Shown here: in pieces, positions 45,997 through 56,635 of the stretch
Layout of the letters: the number at the start of each line of letters is the position of its first letter
How positions within the stretch are numbered: the stretch's first letter is position 1
Assembly (NCBI RefSeq): GCF_000690055.1
Contig: NZ_JJNZ01000030.1
Coordinates: forward strand, 1-64,000
Direction of reading: 5' to 3'
Origin: Pseudoalteromonas fuliginea
GTDB taxonomy: Bacteria; Pseudomonadota; Gammaproteobacteria; Enterobacterales; Alteromonadaceae
DNA length: 64,000 bases
Program-made: the position numbers and the translations under genes
Notes under the pieces: model-generated
The model's input: the letters and a program-made list of their open reading frames with translations, nothing else
Told to the model about the DNA's origin: nothing
Database searches by the model: none

Positions 45997-47106
45997 ATGA
46001 GCACACAATTTGAAGCATTTAAAAACAAAGTTGAGCACTGTTTGTGCGCACCGGGCGATGGCGTATACACAGTAAATACTGCAAAAGAGCGCAAAGCCGC
46101 ACTGCGTAATAAACTTTACGGACAAACTGAAAACGTTGATAACTTGTGGCGCGAGTCTTTAAACGAATTACCAAGCTCACCACATAAAGCCGTTATGTTA
46201 GGTATTAGTTCAGACTGTGGCGGTGGAATTTTACGCGGTGCAAACTGGGGGCCATTGTTTGTGCGCTCAGCATTAATTGATCAGCATCCGCAATGTCATT
46301 CGTTTGATTTAGGCGATGTACGTGTAATCCCACATTTACTTCATGACAAATACCTAAATGATGCAACCATTTCTAATTGCCAAAAAGCTTTATATGGTGA
46401 TGAAGATAACGATTATTACGTAAGCCCATTATCAATCACTGAAGATGTCTGCGACAGTTTTTACGCAACGTTTAAAGATAAAGGATTATTTGGTATTGGT
46501 GGCGATCACTCAATTAGTTACCCACTTACTAAAGCGTACTTAAAAGCAAAACGTGAGCAAGGTAAGCGCACGGCTATTATTCATTTTGACGCGCATACCG
46601 ATTTACTTGTGGAGCGCTTAGGTATTGATTTATGTTTTGGCTCGTGGTGTACACATATATTAGAGTTTTTACCGGCACCGCATCATTTAATACAATTTGG
46701 TATACGCTCAAGTGGCAAGCCTAAAGCGCACTGGGAAAGTACCTTTGGCGTTAAGCAACATTGGGCACATGAAATCATTGAGCGCGGCGCAGCAGCGGTT
46801 GCTGCCGACGCTATTGCACAATTAAAAGCCGATAACGTTGATGAAGTATATGTAAGCTTTGATATTGATGCGCTTGATGCCGAGTTTGCATCTGCCACAG
46901 GTACGCCAGAACATAATGGTTTAACACCAAAGCATGCGCTTGATATTTTATCAGCCATTGCGGATGAGTTTCCAATTACGGGGGCTGATATGATGGAAAT
47001 AGCGCCATTCACCGACAGTTCGCTTGTCGGTCAGTCTAGTTCTGAAACAACACTCAGAGAAGGCGCTAAAATATCGGCCTTTTTAATCAACGCAATGAAC
47101 AAGTAA
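45997..47106 (+). CDS. Arginase/formimidoylglutamase family hydrolase
   Basis: A 369-residue ureohydrolase. The binuclear manganese ligands are visible: GGDHS, HFDAHTDLL and SFDIDALDAEF. It is longer than most family members because of an N-terminal extension of about 60 residues. Members hydrolyse arginine, agmatine, formimidoylglutamate or related guanidino/amidino substrates; no hut or arginine gene is adjacent, so the substrate is open. AAGGAG precedes the ATG at a proper distance. Confidence 0.85.
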   Translation: MSTQFEAFKNKVEHCLCAPGDGVYTVNTAKERKAALRNKLYGQTENVDNLWRESLNELPSSPHKAVMLGISSDCGGGILRGANWGPLFVRSALIDQHPQCHSFDLGDVRVIPHLLHDKYLNDATISNCQKALYGDEDNDYYVSPLSITEDVCDSFYATFKDKGLFGIGGDHSISYPLTKAYLKAKREQGKRTAIIHFDAHTDLLVERLGIDLCFGSWCTHILEFLPAPHHLIQFGIRSSGKPKAHWESTFGVKQHWAHEIIERGAAAVAADAIAQLKADNVDEVYVSFDIDALDAEFASATGTPEHNGLTPKHALDILSAIADEFPITGADMMEIAPFTDSSLVGQSSSETTLREGAKISAFLINAMNK

Positions 47107-47194
47107 ATTGGTCGTGCTTATACACTACTAAAAACTAGCAGTTCGCAGAGCCTCAGCTATATTTATTAATGTACTTATCATGAGGCTCAGTTAA

Positions 47195-47896
47195 ATGAAG
47201 TGGTTTATCTTTTTACTGTGCGTTATCTGTATTAAGGTTAACGCCACTGAAATTACAATAGTAACGGAAGTATTTCCGGACTTTCAGTACATCAATGAAG
47301 ATAACAAACTCATTGGCCGCTCTGTAGATAAAGTTCATAAAGCGCTAGAAGGGTCAGGTATAAATTACACTATGTTTGCCTATAGTTGGGCCATATCGTA
47401 CAACGCAACATTACGTGATAAAAACACCTGTATATTTTCGATAGTGCGACTCCCTAATAGAGAGAATAAGTTTACTTGGATAGGCGAGCTAGAAAGCTTT
47501 GACTCTGCTATATATGGGCTTAAGTCGAGAGGTATAAAGTTAAATACTCTCAATGATGCCAAAAAGTATAAAATAGCAGTACTGCGTGATAACTTTAGTC
47601 ATCATTATTTGTTAGAGCGTGGCTTTAGCGAAAGTAAGCATTTATTACTTATAGATAGCCTAGACAAAATAGATAAACTTATTAGTACTCGCGACGATAT
47701 TCTAGATTTTGTTGTGCTTAGTAAAAAGCAATTTGACTATCGAATTCAAGCTGAGCCAAGGCTTAAATTACTTGAACCTGTTCTCAGTTTAAATACAACA
47801 CAATCCCCTTTGTACTTTGCTTGCAATATTAATATGGATCCTGCCTTAGTTACGCAATTAAAAGCTGCATTTAAAAATATTAGAACAGTAAAATAA
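47195..47896 (+). CDS. Periplasmic substrate-binding-like protein
   Basis: A 233-residue secreted protein. Signal peptide WFIFLLCVICIKVNA, then the family-3 solute-binding pattern (ITIVTEVFPDFQYINEDNKLIGRSVDKVH ... TFYSWAIS-like segment ... YKIAVLRDNFSHHYL). No permease or ATPase gene is nearby, so it is an orphan that may sense a ligand rather than transport it. An inverted repeat (47148-47155 and 47181-47188) covers the region just before the start codon. Confidence 0.8.
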   Translation: MKWFIFLLCVICIKVNATEITIVTEVFPDFQYINEDNKLIGRSVDKVHKALEGSGINYTMFAYSWAISYNATLRDKNTCIFSIVRLPNRENKFTWIGELESFDSAIYGLKSRGIKLNTLNDAKKYKIAVLRDNFSHHYLLERGFSESKHLLLIDSLDKIDKLISTRDDILDFVVLSKKQFDYRIQAEPRLKLLEPVLSLNTTQSPLYFACNINMDPALVTQLKAAFKNIRTVK

Positions 47897-48029
47897 GTGG
47901 TTTTATTAATATAACACCATGAAATATAATTACTTTAATATATTTTTTAAATTTAAATTGCTGCGTTTAAAAAACCGACTATAATCAGCTGCTTTTGTTT
48001 CAAAAGCACTAACTTTTTTGGAGCGTTAA

Positions 48030-49310
48030 ATGGGTGATTTAATCGGGATTAGCTTATTGATCTTGATCAGTGCGTTGTTTGCTATGTCAGAAATAGCAAT
48101 TGCGGCGTCGCGTAAAATAAAACTGCGAGTAATGGCAGATGAAGGAAATATAAAAGCTGCAGCGGTATTAAAGCTACAAGAGAATCCAGGGGCTTTTTTT
48201 GCCATGATTCAAATTGCACTCAACGCGATTGCGATTTTGGGTGGTATTGTGGGCGAGCAGGCTTTATCGCCTTATGTTGAAAGTGTTTTAGTGCTTTTTT
48301 ATCAAGGTGCACACTTAGAAAAAATTAGCTTTTTATTCTCATTTTTTACTATTACATCTCTGTTTATCTTGTTCGCCGATTTAATGCCCAAACGCTTAGC
48401 GATGATCATGCCAGAAGCAGTCGCTGTGAGAGTGGTGACTATAATGCGTTGGGTGACCTTTGCCTTAACCCCGTTAGTGATGTTTTTTAATGGTGTAACT
48501 AACTTTGTACTGCGCTTATTTAAAGTACCCGCAGAGCGGGAAGACAATGTAACAACTGAAGATATTGTTGCGATGATGGATGCAGGTGCTGCATACGGAA
48601 GCTTGCAAAAGCAAGAGTATGAATTAATAGGCAATGTGTTTGATTTAGAAGCGCGGTTTTTATCAAGTGTAATGACGCCACGCGACCAAATTGTCTATTT
48701 TGATTTAAACGAATCGAGTCATGATATTGCGACTAAAATTATTGATCATCCTCATAATCACTTTTTAGTGGTGTCAGGGAGCTTAGATAAGTTACATGGC
48801 TCTGTTGAATCAAAAGATATTTTACGACAAGTATTAAAAGGTGAAGCAGCCAATATAAATGATGAGTTGATTGATAAAGATGTTTTTTATTTACCCGAGA
48901 CATTAAGCCTATCAGAAGCATTAAATGCCTTTAAAAGTGCAGCCAAACCGTTTGCCGTTGTTGTTAATGAATACGCTTTATCGGTCGGTATCGTTACGGT
49001 AAAAGACTTAATGAAAGGCTTTATGGGGGATTTAATAACTCACCAAGGCGATGAATTAATTATAGAACGCGATCAAGACTCTTGGTTAGTTGATGGTTTA
49101 ACTCCGATTAGCGATTTAGCAAAACTGCTGGACATAGAAGAGTTTCCTGAGCAAATGCACTATGAAACCGTTGCAGGCTTTTTAATTTACAATATGAAGC
49201 GAATACCCAAGCGTGCGGAACATTTAACCTTTTCAGGCTTTAAATTCGAAGTGGTTGATGTAGAGGGTATTAGGGTAGAGCAGTTATTAGTTTCAAGAGT
49301 TATTACTTAG
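48030..49310 (+). CDS. paeA: PaeA/YtfL-like CNNM-CBS membrane protein
   Basis: A 426-residue protein with an N-terminal DUF21 membrane domain (three to four helices in residues 1-150), two CBS motifs (about 195-320) and a CorC/HlyC C-terminal domain. Stretches such as MSEIAIAASRKIKL, QIALNAIAILGGIVG and NEYALSVGIVTVKD closely match E. coli/Salmonella YtfL (PaeA), reported to export putrescine and cadaverine. The related CNNM proteins are tied to magnesium or cobalt. GGAG is placed correctly before the ATG. Confidence 0.85.
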   Translation: MGDLIGISLLILISALFAMSEIAIAASRKIKLRVMADEGNIKAAAVLKLQENPGAFFAMIQIALNAIAILGGIVGEQALSPYVESVLVLFYQGAHLEKISFLFSFFTITSLFILFADLMPKRLAMIMPEAVAVRVVTIMRWVTFALTPLVMFFNGVTNFVLRLFKVPAEREDNVTTEDIVAMMDAGAAYGSLQKQEYELIGNVFDLEARFLSSVMTPRDQIVYFDLNESSHDIATKIIDHPHNHFLVVSGSLDKLHGSVESKDILRQVLKGEAANINDELIDKDVFYLPETLSLSEALNAFKSAAKPFAVVVNEYALSVGIVTVKDLMKGFMGDLITHQGDELIIERDQDSWLVDGLTPISDLAKLLDIEEFPEQMHYETVAGFLIYNMKRIPKRAEHLTFSGFKFEVVDVEGIRVEQLLVSRVIT

Positions 49311-49361
49311 CACAGTGCTAATATCCTTTAAAATAAGGTGCGCTTTAGTTTTTATATAAAT

Positions 49362-49391
49362 AGCCAAGCTGTGTATTTGCTTGGCTTTTTT
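49362..49391 (+). terminator. Terminator of the paeA-like gene
   Basis: Stem AGCCAAGC / GCTTGGCT with a 9-nt loop, followed by TTTTT. Confidence 0.8.
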
Positions 49392-49580
49392 GTGTCTGTT
49401 AAACACTCCGTTTCTAAAATGAGATATTATTTCAATATGTTCATTTGTTTTATTTTCATACAGTCTTGATTCTATTTTCATCTAATTAACATTAAATGCA
49501 ACCTAAGACGTATATTGTACTGAGGAGTGTAAGTTTGTGTAAATTTCTTCTAATTAAGATTCATTCTCAGCGCGTTTTAA

Positions 49581-49604
49581 TTTAGAATGATCGTTCACTC
49601 TAAA
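49581..49604 (+). promoter_or_regulatory. TetR-type operator of the RND efflux operon
   Basis: A 24-bp imperfect palindrome: TTTAGAATGATC followed by GTTCACTCTAAA, pairing at 10 of 12 symmetric positions. It lies 17 bp before the start codon of the adaptor gene, where repression would act. The TetR gene at the end of the operon is the likely partner. Confidence 0.7.
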
Positions 49605-49620
49605 CTAAAAGGTATTTAAC

Positions 49621-50790
49621 ATGCAGCGTTCCCGCATCGCTTTATTTGTATTGTCCGCCCTCGTAGGTTCTGTTGCTTTAACTGGTTGTGACCAAGCAAC
49701 TGAGCAGTCACAAGCTTCAGCTCCTCAAGCTGTGCCAGTGGGTGTACTGACATTAAAAAGCCAAGCGCTTACTCTCAAAAAAGAACTTCCTGGGCGTATC
49801 AGTGCATTTCAAATTGCTGAAATTCGCCCACAAGTAAGTGGTATTGTGCAATCTCGTTTATTTGTCGAAGGTAAAGAGGTTAAGCAAGGCCAAGCACTGT
49901 ATCAAATAGACCCAGCTACATTTGAAGCAGACCTTGCAGCAAGTGAAGCGAGCGTTGCACGCGCAGAGGCAAGCATCGCCAGCTCTAAATCAAAAGCATC
50001 ACGTTACGGCGAACTCTTAAAAATCAAAGCAGTGAGTCAACAAGATTTTGACGAAGCGGATGCTGCGTACAAACAAGCAAATGCTGAATTATTAACGGCT
50101 AAAGCCCAGTTAAAATCAGCACAAATTAACCTTGATTACAGCCATGTGTCTTCCCCTATTAGTGGCCAAATTAGTAAATCAAGCGTAACAGTGGGTGCAC
50201 TAGTAAGTGCAAATCAAAGTACAGCACTTGCTACAGTGACTCAATTAGACCCAATTTATATTGATTTAACACAATCGAGCAATGAGTTGACGCAACTTAA
50301 AAAAGCGATTGCATCTGGCCGTTTAGGTATTGATGCAAACAGCCAAACAGATGTTGAATTAATAATGGAAGATGGCTCGGCGTATTCTCACAAAGGAACG
50401 TTGCAGTTCTCAGAAGTGACTGTTGACCCAAGTACCGGCTCTGTAACTTTGCGCGCTAAGTTCCCTAACCCTGAAAAGCTATTATTACCAGGCATGTATG
50501 CACGTGCATCTATTGTTGAAGGCGTTAAAGCGGATGCGATTTTAGTACCGCAACGCGGTGTAAGCCGTAACAACAAAGGCGAGCCAACAGCAATGGTTGT
50601 CAGTAAAGACAATAAAGTAGAAAGTCGCGTGTTAAAAGTGGATAGAACCGTTGGTTCAGATTGGCTTGTTACTGATGGCCTAAGTGATGGCGATAAATTA
50701 ATTGTAGAAGGCTTACAAAAAATTCGCCCGGGTGCGCCAGTGAGTCCTTCTGAAATTCAGTCATCTACAAAAGCTGATAAAGCGCAATAA
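49621..50790 (+). CDS. RND efflux periplasmic adaptor (AcrA/MexA type)
   Basis: A 389-residue membrane-fusion protein. The signal peptide has a lipobox (VALTGC, Cys near residue 23), so it is a lipoprotein. The lipoyl domain halves (RPQVSGIVQSRLFVEGKEV and DYSHVSSPISGQISKSSV), an alpha-hairpin (about 105-165), the beta-barrel and the membrane-proximal domain (GLQKIRPGAPVSP) are in order. It bridges the inner-membrane pump and the outer-membrane channel encoded next. First gene of the operon. Confidence 0.95.
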   Translation: MQRSRIALFVLSALVGSVALTGCDQATEQSQASAPQAVPVGVLTLKSQALTLKKELPGRISAFQIAEIRPQVSGIVQSRLFVEGKEVKQGQALYQIDPATFEADLAASEASVARAEASIASSKSKASRYGELLKIKAVSQQDFDEADAAYKQANAELLTAKAQLKSAQINLDYSHVSSPISGQISKSSVTVGALVSANQSTALATVTQLDPIYIDLTQSSNELTQLKKAIASGRLGIDANSQTDVELIMEDGSAYSHKGTLQFSEVTVDPSTGSVTLRAKFPNPEKLLLPGMYARASIVEGVKADAILVPQRGVSRNNKGEPTAMVVSKDNKVESRVLKVDRTVGSDWLVTDGLSDGDKLIVEGLQKIRPGAPVSPSEIQSSTKADKAQ

Positions 50791-50802
50791 CGGAGAGTTG
50801 TA

Positions 50803-53800
50803 ATGTCACGATTTTTTATCGACAGGCCCATTTTTGCATGGGTACTGGCAATAGTAGTGATGCTAGCAGGTATTTTGGCTATACAAAGCTTGCCAATTGC
50901 ACAGTATCCGTCAATTGCACCGCCAGCAATTAGTATCACGGCAACGTACCCTGGTGCATCTGCACGTACGCTTGAAGATACGGTTACGCAAGTTATAGAG
51001 CAAAAAATGAAAGGGCTTGATGGCTTACTTTATATGTCATCAACGTCTGAGTCGAGCGGTTCAGCAACGCTTACTCTTTCGTTTAGCGCCGAAACAGACC
51101 CTGATATTGCACAAGTTCAAGTGCAAAATAAATTAGCGACAGCAACACCACTTTTACCTGAAGAAGTACAAAGGCAAGGTGTCGTTGTTGCAAAGTCTGC
51201 GCGTAACTTTTTGATGGTATTAGGTTTTGTGTCTAAAGATGGCAGTATGACCAACATCGATATTGGTGATTATGTATCATCAAACGTGCAAGATATTGTT
51301 TCACGTGTTGAAGGCATAGGTGAAGTGCAATTATTTGGCTCACAATACGCTATGCGAATTTGGTTAGACCCTTCAAAACTGCAAAATTACAAACTAACGC
51401 CAGCGGATATTAGCGCCTCAATTAGCGCGCAAAATGCACAAGTATCTGCGGGGCAATTAGGAGGGATGCCAGCAGTTGCTGGGCAGCAACTTAATGCAAC
51501 GGTGACAGCGCAAAGTCGTTTACAAACGGTCGAGCAGTTTGAGAATATTTTAGTAAAAACAAATCCTGATGGCTCTTTTGTCCGCCTTGAGGATGTTGCA
51601 CGTGTAGAGTTGGGTGGCGAAAGCTACCGTGTTGTAGCACGCTACGATGGACAACCTGCTTCGGGTTTAGGTATTAAATTGGCCAGTGGCGCGAATGCAC
51701 TTGATGCAGCGGCAGGCGTTAAAGCCGCAATTGAAGAGTTAAAACCTTATTTTCCTGAAGGGTTAGATGTAGTTGTACCCTATGACACCACACCATTTGT
51801 ATCTTTATCAATTGAAAAAGTAGTTCATACGCTTATTGAAGCGGTTATTTTAGTGTTTGTCGTCATGTATTTGTTTTTACAAAACTTCCGAGCAACGCTT
51901 ATTCCGACCATTGCTGTACCAGTAGTGTTGTTAGGTACATTTGGTATTTTATACACCTTTGGCTATTCAATAAATACGTTAACCATGTTTGCTATGGTAC
52001 TTGCCATAGGCCTATTAGTAGATGATGCCATTGTTGTTGTAGAAAATGTTGAGCGCTTAATGACCGAAGAGAAGCTATCGGCACTTGAAGCTACGCGTAA
52101 ATCTATGGATGAAATTAAAGGCGCGTTGGTCGGTATTGCCATGGTACTTTCTGCGGTATTTATACCAATGGCGTTCTTTAGCGGCTCTACTGGGATTATT
52201 TATCGTCAATTTTCTATAACACTTGTATCTGCGATGGGGTTATCGGTTTTAGTGGCCCTAATTTTAACACCTGCATTGTGTGCAACGCTTTTAAAACCAA
52301 GCCATGTACATAACAATAACACGTTATTTGGCCGATTTTTTACAGGCTTTAACCGTGGTTTTGATAAAACAAACTCAGGTGCACAAAGTTTTGTGGGCCG
52401 TATGCTTACGCACTCTAAGCGCTATCTGCTTATTTATGGCGTGATTGTGGGCGGCATGGTTTATGTATTCTCAAGCTTACCAACGGCATTTTTGCCTGAC
52501 GAAGACCAAGGTATTTTGTTTAACCAAGTGTCATTACCGGCAGGCTCCACAACACAAGAAACACTTGAGGTTGTTAAAAAAGTAGAGAACCATTTCTTAA
52601 ATGATCAATCCGAAGCAGTAAACGGTATTTTTACCGTGACTGGTTTTAGTTTTGCAGGTTCTGGCCAAAACTCAGCGATTGCGTTTGTTAACTTTAAGCA
52701 TTGGGATGAGCGTCAGCGAGATGATTTATCTGTTAAAGCGGTTGCAGGTAAAGCAATGGGCTACTTTTCAACAATAAAAGAAGCCTTTGTCTTTGCATTT
52801 CCACCGCCGGCAATTGTTGAGCTGGGTACGGCCAATGGCTTTACTCTCTTTTTACAAGACCGTGTTGGCCTTGGACATGATGATTTATTAGCGGCAAGAA
52901 ACCAATTATTAGGTATGGCGAGCCAAAGCCCAATTTTAGCGGGCGTACGTCCAAATGGACAAGAAGACATGCCAGAACTTCAACTTGATGTAGATTTAGC
53001 TAAAGCTGAAGCACTTGGTGTTTCACAAGGCGATATAAACAGCACGCTTGCCACTGCTTGGGGGAGTAGTTATGTAAATGACTTTATAGACCGTGGTCGC
53101 GTGAAGAAAGTATACCTACAAGGTGATGCGCAATCGCGTATGGTGCCTGAGGATCTAAACAAGTGGTATGTGCGCAATGATAATGGCGACATGGTGCCGT
53201 TTTCAGCTTTTGCTAGCTCGTTTTGGACATACGGTTCACCACGCTTAGAGCGTTACAATGGTTTTTCAGCAATGGAAATTCAAGGTAGTGCAGCGCCTGG
53301 TTACAGCACGGGACAAGCAATGGATGAAATGGAGCGATTAGTTAAACAGCTGCCTAATGGTATTTCGTCTGAGTGGACCGGTATTTCATTCCAAGAGCGC
53401 TCAAGTAGTGGTCAAGCACCCTTATTATATGGCTTATCGCTCTTGTTTGTATTTTTATGTTTAGCCGCGCTTTATGAAAGTTGGTCGGTACCATTTGCGG
53501 TAATGATGATTGTACCACTGGGTATATTTGGTGCGATTATGGCGGCACTCGCTGGTGGTTTATCTAACGATATTTACTTGCAGGTAGGCTTGTTGACCAC
53601 CATTGGTTTGGCATCTAAAAATGCAATACTCATTGTTGAGTTTGCGATTCATAAAATGGAAGAAGGGCTTGGTTTAGTTGATGCTGCTATTGCAGCTGTA
53701 CGCTTACGTTTGCGCCCAATACTCATGACTTCGATGGCCTTTATTTGTGGTGTTTTACCACTAGCAATAGCCTCAAGTGCGGGCTCTGGTGCGCAGAATG

Positions 53801-53937
53801 CGTTAGGTATTTCGATTATTGGCGGCACACTCGCATCATCAATATTAGTTGTTGTATTTGTACCGTTATTCTTTGTGTTAGTTCGCCGTATATTTCCTGG
53901 TAAAACTAACGAAACAACAAAGGAGAGCGCAGAATGA
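50803..53937 (+). CDS. RND efflux inner-membrane pump (AcrB/MexB type)
   Basis: A 1044-residue proton-driven RND transporter of the HAE1 family. It starts [20 protein letters not shown], typical of AcrB, and has the proton-relay Asp pair in [15 protein letters not shown]. Twelve membrane helices and two large periplasmic loops fit the length. It likely exports a broad range of drugs, dyes, detergents or metabolites. Begins 12 bp after the adaptor gene and overlaps the outer-membrane gene by 4 bp (ATGA). Confidence 0.96.
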   Translation: MSRFFIDRPIFAWVLAIVVMLAGILAIQSLPIAQYPSIAPPAISITATYPGASARTLEDTVTQVIEQKMKGLDGLLYMSSTSESSGSATLTLSFSAETDPDIAQVQVQNKLATATPLLPEEVQRQGVVVAKSARNFLMVLGFVSKDGSMTNIDIGDYVSSNVQDIVSRVEGIGEVQLFGSQYAMRIWLDPSKLQNYKLTPADISASISAQNAQVSAGQLGGMPAVAGQQLNATVTAQSRLQTVEQFENILVKTNPDGSFVRLEDVARVELGGESYRVVARYDGQPASGLGIKLASGANALDAAAGVKAAIEELKPYFPEGLDVVVPYDTTPFVSLSIEKVVHTLIEAVILVFVVMYLFLQNFRATLIPTIAVPVVLLGTFGILYTFGYSINTLTMFAMVLAIGLLVDDAIVVVENVERLMTEEKLSALEATRKSMDEIKGALVGIAMVLSAVFIPMAFFSGSTGIIYRQFSITLVSAMGLSVLVALILTPALCATLLKPSHVHNNNTLFGRFFTGFNRGFDKTNSGAQSFVGRMLTHSKRYLLIYGVIVGGMVYVFSSLPTAFLPDEDQGILFNQVSLPAGSTTQETLEVVKKVENHFLNDQSEAVNGIFTVTGFSFAGSGQNSAIAFVNFKHWDERQRDDLSVKAVAGKAMGYFSTIKEAFVFAFPPPAIVELGTANGFTLFLQDRVGLGHDDLLAARNQLLGMASQSPILAGVRPNGQEDMPELQLDVDLAKAEALGVSQGDINSTLATAWGSSYVNDFIDRGRVKKVYLQGDAQSRMVPEDLNKWYVRNDNGDMVPFSAFASSFWTYGSPRLERYNGFSAMEIQGSAAPGYSTGQAMDEMERLVKQLPNGISSEWTGISFQERSSSGQAPLLYGLSLLFVFLCLAALYESWSVPFAVMMIVPLGIFGAIMAALAGGLSNDIYLQVGLLTTIGLASKNAILIVEFAIHKMEEGLGLVDAAIAAVRLRLRPILMTSMAFICGVLPLAIASSAGSGAQNALGISIIGGTLASSILVVVFVPLFFVLVRRIFPGKTNETTKESAE

Positions 53938-55352
53938 GCATTAAAACATTCAGCCTAAGTGCAATTGCTTTATTGGTGCTAAGCGGTTGTCAATTAGCGC
54001 CAGAGCAAAAAGACCTTGTGCTACCAGTATCTGATGCTTATGCATCAGGTACTGCGCAAAGCGCTGCGCAGCAATTAAATTGGCAGCAGTTTTTTAATGA
54101 TGAAAAACTACAAACGTTAATTAGCCAAAGCCTTGAGCATAATAAAGACATGCAAATTGCAGTGCTTAATGTGCAGCGTGTGCGTGGTTTGTATCAAATT
54201 GAAGACTCTGCTTTGTATCCGTCTCTTGATTTAAACGCATCAGGTACGCGTCAGCGCTTACCTGCTGATTTAGCGGGGACTGGCGATGCTACTATTAGCT
54301 CGCAGTACAGTGCAACAGTGGGTATTACCTCCTACGAGTTAGATATTTGGGGCAAAGTGCGTAACCAATCAGCGCAAGCCCTGCAAAATTTATACTCTAC
54401 AGAGCTTAGCCAATACAGCACGCAAGTGTCGTTAATTTCAGAGTTGGCAAATGCATGGCTCAATTACGCGACGGATTTACAACTGTTAGAGCTTGCAAAA
54501 GAAACGCTGACTTCTCAGCAAGAGTCATTATCGCTTACGCAAAAAAGCTTTGATTTAGGTGCAGCTTCTTCAATTACCCTTGAGCAGCTTAGAAGTACAG
54601 TTGCTACAGCAAAAGTAGACATAGCAACGTACAAACGTTTGTTAAAGCGTGATAAAAGTGCCTTAGATTTATTAGTTGGTAAATCTGTTTCAGCTGATTT
54701 ACTGCCTAATAAAGACCTGACTAACTTGATCAGTATGCCAGAAGTACCCGTTGGTTTACCGTCTGACTTGTTATCACAGCGCCCTGATATTAAAGCCGCT
54801 GAGCACTTAATGCTTGCTGCTAATGCCAATATTGGTATTGCTCGTGCGGCGTTTTATCCAAGCATAAGCTTAACAGCCAATGCGGGGTCTGCTTCAAGTG
54901 ACTTAAGTGGCTTGTTTGATTCAGGCTCAGGTACATGGAGTTTTGTGCCGACAATTAGCTTACCTATTTTTAATATGGGACGTAACCAAGCAAATCTTGA
55001 TGTAGCAAAAGCAGATCAAGAAATTGCAGTGGCAACGTATCGGCAAAAAATTCAAAATGCGTTTCGCGAAGTTGCCGATGCACTTGCTGATAGAGAAGGT
55101 TACCAAGAGCAATTAAGTGCCCTTGATATGCTTATAAGTAGCCGACAAATCACGTTTGATTTATCAAAAATGCGTTACGAAAAAGGCGCAGATAGCTACT
55201 TGCAAGTACTTGATGCTCAGCGTACGTGGTACGGCGCTGAGCAGCAGTTAATTGCGGGTCAGCAAGCGTATCTTGCGAGTCAAATTAACTTGTACAAAGC
55301 GCTTGGTGGCGGATGGAATGTAGCCAGTGAAACAACTCAGGAAGAGAAATAA
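53934..55352 (+). CDS. RND outer-membrane channel (NodT/OprM type)
   Basis: A 472-residue outer-membrane factor. Lipoprotein signal peptide with LSGC lipobox, then two OEP repeats forming the TolC-like barrel and alpha tunnel ([20 protein letters not shown] is the recognisable NodT signature; [20 protein letters not shown] in the second repeat). It completes the tripartite pump. ATGA overlap with the pump gene. Confidence 0.95.
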   Translation: MSIKTFSLSAIALLVLSGCQLAPEQKDLVLPVSDAYASGTAQSAAQQLNWQQFFNDEKLQTLISQSLEHNKDMQIAVLNVQRVRGLYQIEDSALYPSLDLNASGTRQRLPADLAGTGDATISSQYSATVGITSYELDIWGKVRNQSAQALQNLYSTELSQYSTQVSLISELANAWLNYATDLQLLELAKETLTSQQESLSLTQKSFDLGAASSITLEQLRSTVATAKVDIATYKRLLKRDKSALDLLVGKSVSADLLPNKDLTNLISMPEVPVGLPSDLLSQRPDIKAAEHLMLAANANIGIARAAFYPSISLTANAGSASSDLSGLFDSGSGTWSFVPTISLPIFNMGRNQANLDVAKADQEIAVATYRQKIQNAFREVADALADREGYQEQLSALDMLISSRQITFDLSKMRYEKGADSYLQVLDAQRTWYGAEQQLIAGQQAYLASQINLYKALGGGWNVASETTQEEK

Positions 55353-55356
55353 TATT

Positions 55357-55374
55357 TGCGGCTTTTAAAGCCGC
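55357..55374 (+). terminator. Hairpin after the RND operon
   Basis: TGCGGCTT / AAGCCGCA stem (8 bp, 2-4-nt loop) right after the channel gene. The T-tract is poor, so read-through into the TetR gene is possible. Confidence 0.45.
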
Positions 55375-55448
55375 ATTACATATTTATATGGCGAGACTAT
55401 TTATAGCTCTTGCTTTACTGAGTTTATGACTTGGTAGTGGAGTTGAAC

Positions 55449-56075
55449 ATGAAGCCTAAAGCAAAAAGGCAAACAGATCCCGCGATAGCACTTGCTAGGC
55501 GTGAGCAAATTTTAACAGCTGCTGCAGAGTGTTTTCGCCGTAAAGGTTACCACGGTGCAGGTATGGCAGAAATATCTAAAACGGCAGGGATGAGTGCAGG
55601 CCATATTTATAATTACTTTGAAAGCAAAGAAGCCATTATAGAAAGCATTATTGAAAAAGATATGGAAGAAATGTTCTCTATCTTTCAAAAGTTTGAAGAT
55701 CACCCCGGTGATGTTTTAGCAGCTCTTTTAGATGGCTTAAATATTGGTGTGCAACGACACATGGATACGGGCTCGTGTGTTATTGATTTAGACATGATGG
55801 CAGAAGCAGGTCGTAATATGAAAGTCGCTACTCTTTTGCGCGAAACTGATATTCAAGCAAGAGGGCGCATGAGGCAGCTTTTAACAAGCGAGCGAAGTGC
55901 GCTCAAAGACATTGATGAGCTTGAACTTGAAAGCCGAATTAATGTTATATTTTCGATGATGGCAGGGTTATTACTCAGAAAGTTACTTTACCCTGAACTA
56001 ACCGAAGAAACGGTACTTATAGCGCTTCGCCCTGCGATGAAAACATTACTGATGCCATTTGATAAAGCTCAGTAA
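55449..56075 (+). CDS. TetR-family regulator of the efflux operon
   Basis: A 208-residue TetR/AcrR regulator. The N-terminal helix-turn-helix is MAEISKTAGMSAGHIYNYFE (about residues 36-55) and the rest is the variable ligand-binding domain. The ATG at 55449 is preferred because GGAG lies 6 nt upstream; the frame opens earlier at a TTG. Position behind the efflux genes and the operator-like palindrome at 49581 make it the probable repressor, released by pump substrates. Confidence 0.92.
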   Translation: MKPKAKRQTDPAIALARREQILTAAAECFRRKGYHGAGMAEISKTAGMSAGHIYNYFESKEAIIESIIEKDMEEMFSIFQKFEDHPGDVLAALLDGLNIGVQRHMDTGSCVIDLDMMAEAGRNMKVATLLRETDIQARGRMRQLLTSERSALKDIDELELESRINVIFSMMAGLLLRKLLYPELTEETVLIALRPAMKTLLMPFDKAQ

Positions 56076-56100
56076 CGTTAAAAATAGATGACTAAAAGTA

Positions 56101-56130
56101 AGCTAGCCAATACCTTGGCTAGCTTTTTTA
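56101..56130 (+). terminator. Terminator of the TetR gene
   Basis: Stem AGCTAGCC / GGCTAGCT with an 8-nt loop, followed by TTTTTATTTTA. Confidence 0.85.
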
Positions 56131-56635
56131 TTTTAGCCCACAAATTTGTCCATTAGTATCTCCTTGCTCTTTTGCGCTAAAAAGAGGACGTTGGGTATCG
56201 TTATCCACAGTGGTCCTGTTTTCTTATTATCATTGAGTAAACGGTTGAAATGGTGATTTGGAGGCAAAAATTGCTATTCAACTTGAATTTTGGTTAAGAG
56301 AATTACTAACGTACTGAACCATATTTATTTTTCTCTTACCATTTATTTTCCAGAGTTCAAGTTATTTATACTGGCTGAGTTATACGTTAATACAAGCGAC
56401 AACCGTTAAGATATTGAAACTAAACATGTAGGTATAATTTATTCACATGTCTGTAAAAAGTGCACAAAGAATGAGTTCACTTGAGGGAGTGTATTTTATT
56501 ATTTTAAATATCAGTTGGTTAAGATATATTTTTGAGTTTTAAGTGTTTTTTATATGGCGTGATACTTGCAAAATAATTTATACAGCCGTTTAAATTAAGA
56601 TTAAAAAACGGGATTATTTATAACAAGGAGAAATT
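56131..56635. other. Long intergenic region before the phosphatase-kinase fusion
   Basis: About 505 AT-rich bases. No gene is recognised. A minus-strand frame near 56140-56230 reads a hydrophobic tail (GPLWITIPNVLFLAQ...) without a start, which may be a gene remnant or chance. AACAAGGAG at the right end is the ribosome binding site of the next gene. Confidence 0.4.

Larger units (their letters stand above)
49311..49620. other. Intergenic region before the RND operon
   Basis: 310 bp. It contains the terminator of the upstream gene (49362-49391) and, at its right end, the palindromic operator of the efflux operon (49581-49604). Nothing else recognised. Confidence 0.5.

Noticed and set aside
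56140..56230. Minus-strand coding tail
   Set aside because: It has hydrophobic coding-like sequence but no start codon or recognisable family; recorded only as a possible remnant.
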